A stretch of DNA of 64,000 bases, taken from Sabellastarte sp. h YS-2021. Lineage: Eukaryota > Annelida > Polychaeta > Sabellida > Sabellidae. The stretch's first letter is position 1, and each line of letters begins with the position of its first letter. Below, piece by piece: positions 1 to 10,800 of the stretch. The DNA is taken from the NCBI GenBank assembly GCA_964017235.1, contig OZ024927.1, forward strand, positions 45,265,293 through 45,329,292. The letters run 5' to 3'. The notes under the pieces are model-generated. The model had not been told where the DNA came from. It did no database searches and saw only the letters and a program-made list of their open reading frames with translations. A program made the translations under genes and the position numbers.

Positions 1-237
1 AGCTTTCTTCGGCATGTGACTTGATTTGTGGCTGTTACATGTCCGACACGTTTTGCACCAACTAGCGATGTCTCGCTTATATCCAGGCCAATAAAATCTT
101 TGTTTCAGTTTGCCCAACGTTTTCCGTACACCTAAGTGACCTGAAGTTTTGTGATTATGAAGATGTAACAAAATTTCATCTCTCATTTTGCTAGGTACTA
201 CAAACTGTAATATAGGATTCTCTGGAGATTCATCTGG
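1..237 (-). pseudogene. Ty3/gypsy integrase, zinc-binding N-terminus (cut by window edge)
   Basis: Reading the minus strand from about 237 to 1 gives an open H2C2 integrase zinc finger: a His pair spaced as in HLHNHKTSGHLG, then a Tyr-Trp-Pro-Gly segment, then CKTCRTC. This domain precedes the catalytic core in retroviral-type integrases. It is in frame with the RNase H reading frame but separated from it by the TAG at 241-243. The DDE core and the 3' LTR lie beyond the left edge. The domain is clear from its spacing. Confidence 0.85.
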
Positions 238-240
238 AAC

Positions 241-1236
241 CTATTTCCTATACAGCATTTTGTCATGTATTTCTAACATTGGCCACTGGGCACAAAGCGT
301 TTTGACCTCTGGACATTCTGACCTTAAAATTGACCTTTCAGGAGGATTTTCATTCTCCTGTTTGAACTTTAAGACCTGTTTTATGTTTGAGTCATTCATC
401 TGAGCTTCTCTCAGCTGCTTATCTGACCAACTATCTGTCCAGTTACTCTTTATCTTGCATTTTGACCTTTTGCTCAACCCCTGTGAAATTTCATCACAGT
501 TATCACTAGTCACAATGCTAGTGGGATCATTTCCAAAAGTCTGACCACTACTAGTTGAAGGAACATTTTTATCTTTTTCATATCTAGGAGCATTACCGAC
601 AGGGACATCACAACTATTCTCAAGGCTAGTTGACACATTGGATTTCACACGAATTTGACCTTGACCCTTCAGTTTCTCTGTTTGCCCTCTAGTTATGACA
701 CAAACACAGTTATCGCCCGACAATGCACAGTCTTCACAGTCACCTCTCTTACACTTTCTTGGTGGCTGCCTAGATAGACCATCAGCATTAGAGTGTAATG
801 CATCCTTACGATGTTGTGTTTCAAAATCATAGGAACTCAGTACTGATAACCATCTGGCTAACATTCCCTCTGGTTCCCTAAAGTTTACTAACCACTTCAA
901 AGATGCATGGTCAGTCCTCAAGATAAATTTCCTTCCCCACGAGTAATGATGAAAGTGCTTGATAAATACAACTGAAGCTAACAGCTCTCTCATAGTTGTA
1001 CAGTAATTCTGCTGAGTTTTACTAAGAGTTTTGCTTGCATATGAAATGACCTTTTCTTGACCATCTTCCTGAATTTGTGACAAAACCCCGCCCACTCCAT
1101 ATAAACTAGCATCTGTGTCCAGCACAAAAGTACCTTCTTTGTTTGGATATGCTAATACTATTGGATCATGGCTTAGTTTGTCTTTCAGTTCTTTAAAGGG
1201 CCAGTTCACACTTATCATCCCAAACAAATTTGACAT
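241..1236 (-). pseudogene. Ty3/gypsy RNase H and linker region
   Basis: Open frame of 331 residues. An LDTDAS motif near residue 40 carries an RNase H catalytic Asp, and the HSNADGLSR motif near residue 150 is the usual end of gypsy RNase H. The rest is a Cys-rich, low-similarity linker toward integrase. The frame differs by one base from the RT frame upstream, so the polyprotein is shifted near 1193-1236. The frame closes at a TAG (241-243), beyond which integrase continues in the same frame. Part of one decayed gag-pol element. Confidence 0.9.
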
Positions 1237-1951
1237 TTTTCTTGGTCAAAGCATTCAAAGGAGCTGCTATTGTAGCAAATGATCGGATGTACTTCCGATA
1301 ATATGATGCTAGCCCCAGAAAACTACGGATATCCATGACCTTTTGTGGCTGAGGCCAGCTTTTGATTGCCTTAAGTTTGTTAGGATCACAGGAGATCCCC
1401 TCTTGAGATACAACATGACCTAAAAATTCCACTGACTTTTGAAAGAATTTGCATTTTGATGGTTTCAAAACTAACCCTGCCTTTTGTAATCTTTGGAATA
1501 CAAGTTCAAGATTTTCCAAAGTTTCTTCAAAAGTCATTCCAAATGTGATTATATCATCAAGGTATAGTACCGCTTTGGTCCATTGAAGACCACTTAACAC
1601 TAATTGCATCAAATGCATAAAAGTGCCTGGTGCATTGGTCAACCCAAAAGGCATGACTGTAAACTGTCTTAATCCTCTTCTTGAGGTGAATGCAGTCTTA
1701 CATTTGTCATCTGGGTGCATTGCAACTTGATAATACCCTTGGGCAAGGTCCATTGTACAAACATATTTAGATCCAGATAAAGAATCCAAGCATTCCTGGA
1801 TTTTAGGTAAAGGTACAGCTGATTTTCTCATAACGTCATTAACAGCACGATAGTCCACACATACCCTTAGATCACCATTCTTCTTGGTCACAATGACCAA
1901 AGGTGAAGACCAGGGACTATCAGTTGCTTCTATGATACCTTCAGCTTCCAT
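1193..1951 (-). pseudogene. Ty3/gypsy reverse transcriptase
   Basis: Open stretch of 252 residues covering RT fingers and palm: SPLVIVTKKNGDLRVCVDYR near the start, QGYYQVAM, MPFGLTNAPGTFM, and the catalytic YLDD near residue 130. It then covers the connection region (FLGHVVS, SFLGLASYYRKYI). It is in the same frame as the protease stretch, separated only by the TGA at 2063-2065, and ends at a frameshift near 1200 before RNase H. Motif order and YLDD give a secure Ty3/gypsy call. Confidence 0.95.
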
Positions 1952-2062
1952 TTTATCAAGTTTTTTATCGACCGCTTCAATTTGAGATACCGGTAATCGA
2001 CGAGGACGCTGTTTTATCGGTACAGCATTACCTGTGTCAATTCGGTGTTTGACTAAGCTAGT

Positions 2063-2908
2063 TCACCCAAGTTGCCCATCAGGACTCTTAAATATGTCCT
2101 GATATTTGTACAATAACTGGGTCAATTTGGTCAACTCAGTTCCTGATAATGTTTCTGTCGATTGTTCAATCAATGGTTTCAGATACTCAGGTAATTCAGG
2201 TAAACAACCATCTTCAATTTTACTCACACTACCAACGATTTTGTCAAATGGTTGAGGTTCAGGTTCAAATCTGCAAATCTCTTTCACAGGTTCAAGCAAT
2301 GCCACTGTACTACCCTTGTTAACTTTGATTGGATCAAGTCCAAAATTAGCTACTCTGATGGGTACAGTATTATGTTCAACCCTCACTAAAGATTTTGCAA
2401 CTAACAGTCCTGTATTGTCAGTCAGCCTATTCTTAGGCTCAATCAAACCTATGTTAAAGTTTGAAACCCAATGGTTTGACTTCACAGTTCCATTTATGAT
2501 CATTTCATGTTTTGCTGGCACAAAAATTGTTTCCCTAGCTTGTATACGAGCACATCTGGTGCTACCCTTTTTGTGCATGGTTATGATGTGAACATTAGAT
2601 TTCATGGTGCCCTTTGCAACATTAAAAATGCACTCTTGTTCTTCCATGAAATCTAGACCCAAAATTGTACTTTTATCATCCAGTGATACCACCTTCACTG
2701 GTACATTCAAACATTGACCTTGGACTTCAAGTTCCATACAAGTTTGACCCAGTACATTCATGACTTCACCATTTGCATTTTTCAAAATCAAATTGACCTT
2801 TTCTAATGGTGGTCGTTTTGATTCAGGAATACTGTCATAAAAAAAACTATCTACAATGGTATATGTTGATCCAGTGTCAACTAGAAACTCAGTTTTGACC
2901 CCCATCAC
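2063..2908 (-). pseudogene. Ty3/gypsy aspartic protease and start of pol
   Basis: Open stretch of 281 residues starting within pol. The protease active-site motif FLVDTGST sits near residues 8-15 and the second conserved motif ILGLDF near residue 82. The rest is the spacer before RT. It terminates at an in-frame TGA (2063-2065), after which the same frame continues as recognisable pol, so the stop is a nonsense mutation rather than a natural end. The gag frame closes about 105 bases upstream. Confidence 0.88.
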
Positions 2909-3012
2909 ACTTCCTTCTACATACCAACATGATGAACTGATAGTTTCAACGACACCTTCAAGTGGCCCTTCAAAATTTTCTGCTGAGAATGTGGGCTCAG
3001 TCCCAGCATTTC

Positions 3013-4332
3013 CTAGTTTAACTTTTTGTTTGGGGCTGAACCACCACTGGATTTTCCACTAGCGGTTGGATTCTTTGGACAATATCTAGAATAGTGACCT
3101 TTTTCATGACACCGATAACATTCAACATCTTTCAAATTGTGACCTTTGTTTGATGTTTTCTTGTTTTGATAATCAGATTGTTTTGAGCTTTTGATGGTTT
3201 TCAACTCATCAGCTAGCTTATCTATCTGATAATTGTTTTTCTTTAGATTGGACAAGATATCCTTCAAAACTTTGTCCTCCTGTTTGTCCTCTACAATACA
3301 AACTCTACCATTCACTGGCTTTGTATTTCTCCTACTTGAGCTCATTTCAAAACATTCATATTCTGTGGCCAAAGAAATGGCCTCATGTAAATTTCTAGGA
3401 TGTGCAAATTGCACATGTTTCCGAATCTCAGAATTTCCAAGTCCATTTACGAATTGGTCAAGAACCCATTGTTCCTGTGCGTTCAAACTAATGGTTGGAA
3501 AAGCCTTAGAAGCCAGCCTTCGCAATGCATACCCATATTGCATTGGGGTCTCATTGTCCTTTTTGGTTCTGTTTCTAAACTCAATTTTAAAGGTGGCCTC
3601 CCTTTCGGCTGCATTGAACCTATTTTCCAGCTCAGTGATTAAAGCACCATAATCTTGAGTGTTTATGTAGGGGGAAATATCACTAAAAACCCTCTGGGCT
3701 TCACCTAGCAAGCTCATGATCAATTGCGATGCCTTTTCAAAATCATTCCACCCATTCCAGTTTGCAACTGTTTCAAAATGAATGAGATAGTCACTCCATT
3801 CTACGGTCTGCCCATTAAACTTATCAGGGTCTCTTTGTCTAGGAGCTCTACGAGTATCTGAATACTCTTGGTACTGGTTTCCGACACGAGGGAATTGGTA
3901 ATGTTGATTGTATTCACCTGCCCGGTGTCTATTTTGACCCCAGTCTGGATACAATTGTACCGACGCTGATTTGGGACAATCACCATAATTGTACCGGTCA
4001 CCCTTGACATTTTTCTTGTGCATGGGTTCGGTACTATGATTCTGTTTCCGAGGAACCCATGGCCTGGCCTGTGGTCTCAGTGTTTGCCAAGCTCCATGTT
4101 CACATGTGTCATGAATTGCTTTTGGGTCTTTTTGTGCAGTTCTAATCACCCTCTGTGGCTTATTTTCCACAACTGGGGTTGACTGATAGACGCCCTCAAT
4201 TTCATCATGTGAATCATAAAACTCTTCATCACTGTCTAGGCCAACAGCATTGTTACAATGGTTTTTGTTCCCTTTTGTATCCCGATATGCGGGTGGAGCA
4301 GTTAAGGCCGAAGTGGGCCTTCGGTGCCGCAA
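3013..4332 (-). CDS. Ty3/gypsy gag polyprotein
   Basis: Intact open frame of 439 residues on the minus strand. A basic N-terminus precedes a capsid-like region (around residues 160-330) with RDPDKFNGQTVEW-type sequence typical of gypsy gag. A CCHC zinc knuckle (CYRCHEKGHYSRYC) lies near residues 405-418. The ATG lies about 48 bases after the primer-binding site, a normal leader length. The frame ends in a lysine-rich tail. Gag is the only intact frame of this element; pol is broken at least three times. Confidence 0.92.
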   Translation of the reverse strand: MRHRRPTSALTAPPAYRDTKGNKNHCNNAVGLDSDEEFYDSHDEIEGVYQSTPVVENKPQRVIRTAQKDPKAIHDTCEHGAWQTLRPQARPWVPRKQNHSTEPMHKKNVKGDRYNYGDCPKSASVQLYPDWGQNRHRAGEYNQHYQFPRVGNQYQEYSDTRRAPRQRDPDKFNGQTVEWSDYLIHFETVANWNGWNDFEKASQLIMSLLGEAQRVFSDISPYINTQDYGALITELENRFNAAEREATFKIEFRNRTKKDNETPMQYGYALRRLASKAFPTISLNAQEQWVLDQFVNGLGNSEIRKHVQFAHPRNLHEAISLATEYECFEMSSSRRNTKPVNGRVCIVEDKQEDKVLKDILSNLKKNNYQIDKLADELKTIKSSKQSDYQNKKTSNKGHNLKDVECYRCHEKGHYSRYCPKNPTASGKSSGGSAPNKKLN

Positions 4333-4380
4333 TAAAAATATTCTTAAAATTAAATCTCAATATTAAATCAAAATGCCAAT

Positions 4381-4396
4381 CCTGGTCACAGCACCA
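4381..4396 (-). promoter_or_regulatory. tRNA primer-binding site of the gypsy element
   Basis: The minus strand reads TGGTGCTGTGACCAGG, beginning with the obligatory TGG (complement of a tRNA CCA end). It sits 8 bases inside the proposed LTR edge and just ahead of gag. The tRNA was not identified. Confidence 0.7.
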
Positions 4397-4404
4397 ATTA
4401 AATC

Positions 4405-5690
4405 TGTGGCGACCTTTCAGTCAGGTTGCTGGGTCAGATTTGTATGGCCAGTTCAAAATGTATAAGTCTCGCGTTGTGATCAGAAATTCAAAACGTGAAC
4501 CAGGCTCAAAGGCTTCAAAATAAGAGCCACTGACAATGAGGCTTGGTATCAAAAGGACTCCTATATCAGTTAAATATTCAGTTGCAATAGAAAAATATGA
4601 GTTAAAAATCAACAATGTAATTTATTTAATAAATTACACACACACCAATATTAAAATTGGTTAAAATATATTTTATAATAAAATGCACCGGCTCACTAAG
4701 ACCAATATAAAAATTGGTTTAACCAGCAGTTGCACAATATAAATCAATTTCAGTGTTTCGCAAACAATAAATTTAATGTAGCTAGTATCTAGACTATGGA
4801 TTATTTATATAATCCTACACATTTCAAGAAAAATATTATCCCCACTGAAATTAATATATAAGCATGAATTCTAATCTTTCAGTTAAAATATCAAATGCCA
4901 AACAGCCCAAATAAGTGTTCAGACCAATATTATAATTACATTTTAATCCTAAATCATCCTAATAATTCAGTACAAATGAACTACTTACTTCCCAGTTACT
5001 ACAGGTAAATCAGAATATCATAGTAAGATTTCCAAATAAGGAGTAGAATAAGGTGAAGGCCACTTCAAAATCAATATAAATTACCGAAAATCAACCGGTA
5101 AATATTTAAAATAAATAATCACCTTTCTGCCTCAAGCAAGATGCTTATTTGGAGTTAATCACAGATGATCAGTATCTTCCAGACATACAAACTGGTCCAA
5201 GCAACTAAACTGTTTTAAAAACAGTTCTTGGAACTCCTTCTCAAGGTTATCAAGCAACCAAAAACTCCGTAAATCTCCGGATCCGACGTCCTTATATAGA
5301 CGTTCCAGGTATCCCACAATGCTTTGCGAAAGCACCGGAGTACACCGAAAAACACCGTATTACACAGAAAAGTGTCACACACATAAACAACGAGAGCAAG
5401 TATTTCAAAATCTAGCTGCATAACGTGAATCTCGCGAGAATAAAATAAAATTACAAATATATTTGTTTCTAACATCTTAAACCCAATATTCTGCAATATT
5501 TTATTGTAAAATGGCTTTACAACTTCCTAAAAATGTCTTCTATCATGAGCGATAATACGATGAGTTTACCGTCTACACCAAGTAACTCGCGATCGCGAAT
5601 TCCTGTTATAAAAATCCGCAAGAATCTACGAGGTTCACCTCAATATAAACATAACTAAAAACTCTTAAGAGTGTATGTAAAAGTTGCACA
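4405..5690 (-). repeat. 5' long terminal repeat of the gypsy element
   Basis: The proposed LTR is about 1286 bp. On the plus strand it starts TGTGGCGACC next to the primer-binding site and ends GTTGCACA, giving TGTG...CACA ends. It contains a TATA box at 5291-5298 and several AATAAA-like signals. The inner edge is supported by the primer-binding site. The outer edge is inferred only from the inverted tetranucleotide, because the partner LTR lies outside the window. Confidence 0.6.
5291..5298 (-). promoter_or_regulatory. TATA box in the LTR
   Basis: The minus strand reads TATATAAG inside the LTR, about 0.96 kb upstream of the gag ATG. It is a plausible U3 core promoter element for the retrotransposon. 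Confidence 0.5.
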
Positions 5691-7812
5691 TCCTTTACAT
5701 TTTATGAGATATAATCTATATTCAGACTCACAACAAGAATGCAAGGTTAAAACCCATACAAAGGTCAGTAATTGAAACATTATTTTACAGATTTCATAAA
5801 TGTGTTTGTGACATTTGGAAGTGACATATTATATGGTGACCTATAATTTGCAGTTATAAATGCTGTATAATGACTTTAACATTGGCAGCTCAAAGGCTAA
5901 TAAAACAGCTAGTACATGGACTCTAATAGGAGTATTCCGCTGGGGCCATCTTGTCGGTAACTAATGATTTTTGAAACATGTTTTATATTTCACCAACACT
6001 GCCCAACCCTCCCTGACTTTTGTTTTAGACCATGGCTTCGGCCACCTGGAAACCAACTTGTCCTCTACTTGACACACTTCCAGTCTTGTCTTATCACTTC
6101 CAGTATTAACCTGATCACTTCCAGTCTTGCCCTATCATGAACCAGCTTGACTTTTGTCAATTAAGTAGTGCTCAATGGCAATTCATTTCAAGCATGATGT
6201 GATGTAAAGATATGACCAAAAATTATATTAAGAATCACAAAAAGCAGTCCATTTAAACATAATCTCAAAGTTAACAGGTAGAAAAGGTCCACATGTACGC
6301 TGTAAAATATTAAGATATTTGAAAAAGAGTTTCTATTTCGTTAAACAATAATAAAATCCCAGCCTATTTCAACAGAGAAATTTCTGGGCTAAAAGAGGAC
6401 ACTTAATCCTCTTTTTCCACAGAAATTCATCAAAAACTGTAATGGCAATAGTTTACAATTTTCCTAATATAAGTTGCTTACATCTAACAGAAGAAAAATA
6501 AGCTAAAATTCATTAATATTTGGGTTATGTGCTGCAACTATAAAGGGAATTTGTGCATATTTTCTTGAATATTATCCCATTTCTTACTTCTTGTTTGCAT
6601 GTTTTATCATTTTAACAAATGGTCTAAGTACAATTGATAAGGTAAAAAAAATACCAAATGGGAAACCAGAAATGCATGATTTTCACTTATGACCTTTTTA
6701 ATTTATATATAGGATACAAAATTAACGAAATGCCCCCTGATTATCTTTGCTGGATTGATTAAATATGCCCATTAAGATTTTAAATCTTTGTTTACATTTA
6801 CTAAGATTATGTATTTATGCTCACCTGTGAAACTTTCTAATTAATATTCTGGAATGTTACTTGTTGATCAAAATTTGGTTCTGTATATTTGGATATTACA
6901 TCTCTGTCCAATTTTTAAATAAACTAGACTACTACTTTTTATTTTTCATTTAAATTCATCATTAATTTGCTTCTCAAAATAGTAATTTTTCATTAGCTTT
7001 TATAGTATAATATATACAGAAAGCTGATAATTCATATGAGTATAACAATAGAATATCTGGTTAAGGGGAATTATTAGTAATGTGCCATCTTGTTGTTTCT
7101 GAATTAAATAAATCATCAGCAAATGGCAATGCCAAGGGCCTGTCCCATGTAACCTTAATTCTTCAAAAGGGTCACTTTAAAGTTAACTAAAACATTGAAT
7201 TATTTACAAAACCCTCACAAATACATAATATTACTTTAAGATGTTCAATGCTTACTAGTAGCAATGTTATAAACAGAAAACATTTCTCTCTAGAATATTT
7301 TGTCATTAGTGCAATATGCATTCTAGAATTTTTCAAGGCTATTATTACAACAACATAAAGAATACTTAGCAAAGGTGACAATATTTTACCCCATATGTTC
7401 TAATTTGACATTTCAGATAACATGTCAGATAACACAAATGATTAACTGAAAATATACCTGACACTAGTTAGTAAAATGATTGATTTTATGTCACAAAACC
7501 ATGTGTAGAAATTAACATTAACATCTGATATAAGTAAACATATTTGTCATCAAAGATATACTAATTTTATCCTAACAATGTCTACCTTCTCTTTTAGAAT
7601 ATAGGCAATTAATGCATGATTGTTTTAGCTTTTTTTTCCAGAATAAAGAAATCAGCTTTATAAAGTTATCGATAACCTTAAAAAATATAACGGTATTCTG
7701 TGCTTCTTTAGGCGGTTGTCTCTTCGGAATTTGAACTTGATAAAATAAACAAATAATAAAAATGTACTATTGTGTGTGTAATGATGGTTAAGTTAAGCAT
7801 TTAAGGATAAAA
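5691..7812. other. Intergenic DNA upstream of PLK4
   Basis: AT-rich DNA with no open frame of note and no recognised repeat. The PLK4 promoter and 5' UTR should lie toward its right end. An in-frame TAA at 7789-7791 precedes the chosen ATG. The tract before GCGGTTGTCTC near 7713 resembles a splice acceptor, so a non-coding first exon further upstream is possible. No TATA box was assigned. Confidence 0.5.
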
Positions 7813-7845
7813 ATGCCTCGAGCAGGAATGGGTGATTCTATACAG
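7813..7845 (+). CDS. PLK4: PLK4 exon 1
   Basis: Codons 1-11 ([11 protein letters not shown]), phase 0, donor GTAATA. It matches the short N-terminal lead before the kinase domain in PLK4. The 6.3-kb gap to exon 2 makes it easy to miss, but the join to DYQVL fits the family exactly. Confidence 0.85.
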
Positions 7846-10800
7846 GTAATATTTTATTGTGCAGAACCTTTAAATATATTTTCATTTGACGATAAAGTGC
7901 AAGGCCTTCAAAACATGCCCAGACCAAAGAATTGTCTAGCATCTTTATTATCGCCCTCAGAGTAGAAGGCATTTGCACAACTTTCAGCACCATATTGAGA
8001 AAATATGTGTCCCAGTGATGGGATAATAAATATTTGGAAGGTAAGACAAAGTCTTTTTTGAAAGAAGTTTTGGAAAATCTACAAATTTAGTTTGCAAGGA
8101 ATGTGGTTTCTTATAAAATGTAGTCACTTGATTTATACTGCTCAGCCAGTGAAGTTCGTCACCTGCAGTAAAAACACTCAAGGAGAGGCAATATTCACAT
8201 TTAAATAAATGGAATATTTTCTTTCAACGGCAAAGTATATATATATGCCGTAACTGGACAGTAAAAACTGTTTAATATTGTCATAAAATGTAGGTGACGA
8301 ACTTCACTGGGGTGACAAACTTCACTGGCAGAGCAGTACTCTTTTCACACTACAAGTACTGCAGTACAGGCGGTAATTAGTGTTTGACACTAATTGAAAT
8401 CTTACACTGGATCCTACTGCCTTGCTACCACTTATCGCCGGCAACCAAGTATCGCCACCAGAAAATAAACCATTCATATTTCAGTTATGGTTATATATTT
8501 TGAAAGCGTTTTGTTGTGTATTTGTTCCATTCACTTTGGAAATAGTTTTACCTTATTTGCTAGACTTGGGATGCTACTTTGGTGAAGTTATATCTATTTG
8601 AATTCTGTGTGGCGATAATTGGTACCCGGCAATAATTGGTAGCAAGGCAGTAGGGCTAGTAAATGGCTAGATTTTACTTTACTGGCACAAGATTCGGGTG
8701 ATAATATAATTCCACATTTTTAGCAAGGTAAGCCTGGTATCTCGGCAGCTGTATCTTGGTATCGAGAGCATTTTAGTGAAAAACCGTGACAAGATTTTAA
8801 AACCGCCACTTTGCATGTCCATACATATAACAGAAGGAAGAGTTAAAGTATTAGAAACATACCCCAAATATGAAGAAATTATAAGCTTTTATCCCATACT
8901 TTTGTCCATTTACAACTTTTATAGCGATAGAGTACATTGAGCAAAACTGCCATGTTTTGATTATGACTCTTTATAACTTCAATTTCGTTTGTCAACTCAT
9001 ATAAATGAAGGAAAACGTAAAATATTGGACAGAAGCCAGAAATATGAAGATATTATACATTTTTATCACATATTTTGTGCATTGAGGAGCTTTTATTGCG
9101 ATGTTGTGAGGAAAGGTCCATGTTTGTTTGGGGTGAACTAAAACGCGGAGTCCCGAATTCGGTACGGTTTTGCATTGGCGACCTCCCAATGTACATATTT
9201 TTCATACCGACCCATACCACCCGTTTTGTGGCAGCAATTACTTAATGCACTGTAAGGGCTTAATCTTAATACTTGACTTCAAAGAAGTTAGGGTTTTTGT
9301 GTTTATCAATTAGTTTGTGGATATTAGGTAGATAGATAGGGCCCACATTAAAAAGTTAGTCAAAATAGATTGTGCACGTGTGCATTAATCATAATCATAA
9401 TACAGTGAAAAGTTCACTATATTATAGTTAAAACTACATATTTTATTTAAATAATTGAAATAATTCATCCTAGGATAAAAGAAATTCTAGTGAATCATCT
9501 CCCTTTTTACTGCGAATCTTCCAAATTAACAGCGAAACAACCAAGAGAGCGAAACCTTTCGAGTCTCGACACCAACCAAAATTGCTCCCACTATTTTATT
9601 CATGATCTAGAAGTGACAACCACAACATCTCAGTAACTCAGCGTCGTTATCTCGCTACCAAATACCAATAAATCGTTATAGCACATCTGAAGTATTTGGT
9701 CTTCAAGCTAATATTTAAAGATTGTTAGGATACCCCACCAGATTCCATAACCTTCATAAATATTCATCATTCATGCATATTTTGCATACATGAATATTAA
9801 TGAGTTCCATTTTCAAATTTGAAGTATTTGGTCTTTTATTAGAATTTTTTGGGAAACCCCACTGACTTCCATGGCCTTGCATGAATATAAAAGTTTGAGA
9901 CTTTGAAATTACAGTGTGGCTTCAGAACAGTCACTGACGGATCGGAAAACAATCCCTTCCAGAACCGCTAATGGAAACTGTTTACAAACTATTGCTTTAA
10001 GACCCATCATAAACAAAATTTTTGAGTTTGATGTCTTTTACATTAAATTGCCGTTTGATGAAATAAAGTTTTTTTATGTACGGTGCAGTAAAATCCTGAT
10101 TTTGTTATGTGAAATAATATATGCATTTTTGAAAGTAAAATAAAATATGGTTGTCATTGGCAACACTAATGAGTTTGTGTAAAATATGCAAATTTTGTCC
10201 GTTTAAAAAGAAAAAAAAAGAGATTTGTAACATTTATTTAAAAATCAAATGGCATAGATAGTTTAAATAAACAAAGTGGAGGAAATAGCCTTCCAAGCCA
10301 ACTTTAGCAACGTAATGGTTCTGAAATCAAGATAGGTATGACCCGTCCTTGCCAGACACTCTGTTGAAATTATTTGATCTTCAAGCAGTATTTCTATTCG
10401 TAAAATATTGTTGCAAAACTCCCATTTATTTTCTACACAAACATGAATATTAATCATTTGAAGTACACCGTCTATATACATGTGTTTATTAATTGGTAGG
10501 GAGTTGTGGTAGCGAGTTGCCATGGTCACGAGTTCTACGTCTTCCAAAGTGGAAGTTTTAAATAAAATCTACTGGAAAAGGGGGTCAGTAGCTTTTTAAC
10601 AGTCCGAGTCCTCAGTAAATTTTACTGGCCACAGACCAGGGGAACAGCATTACTGTTGAATGCTGGTGTATGCCGAGATGTGATTACCTCAGCTCTACTT
10701 CACTTGTGTGTAGAGCTGTGGCAGTTATAAGTTATAAGTTTTACTTGGGTGCAGACCCACTTCCCAGGACGTGAGTTTTGATGTACCCACTTTGTGGTTA

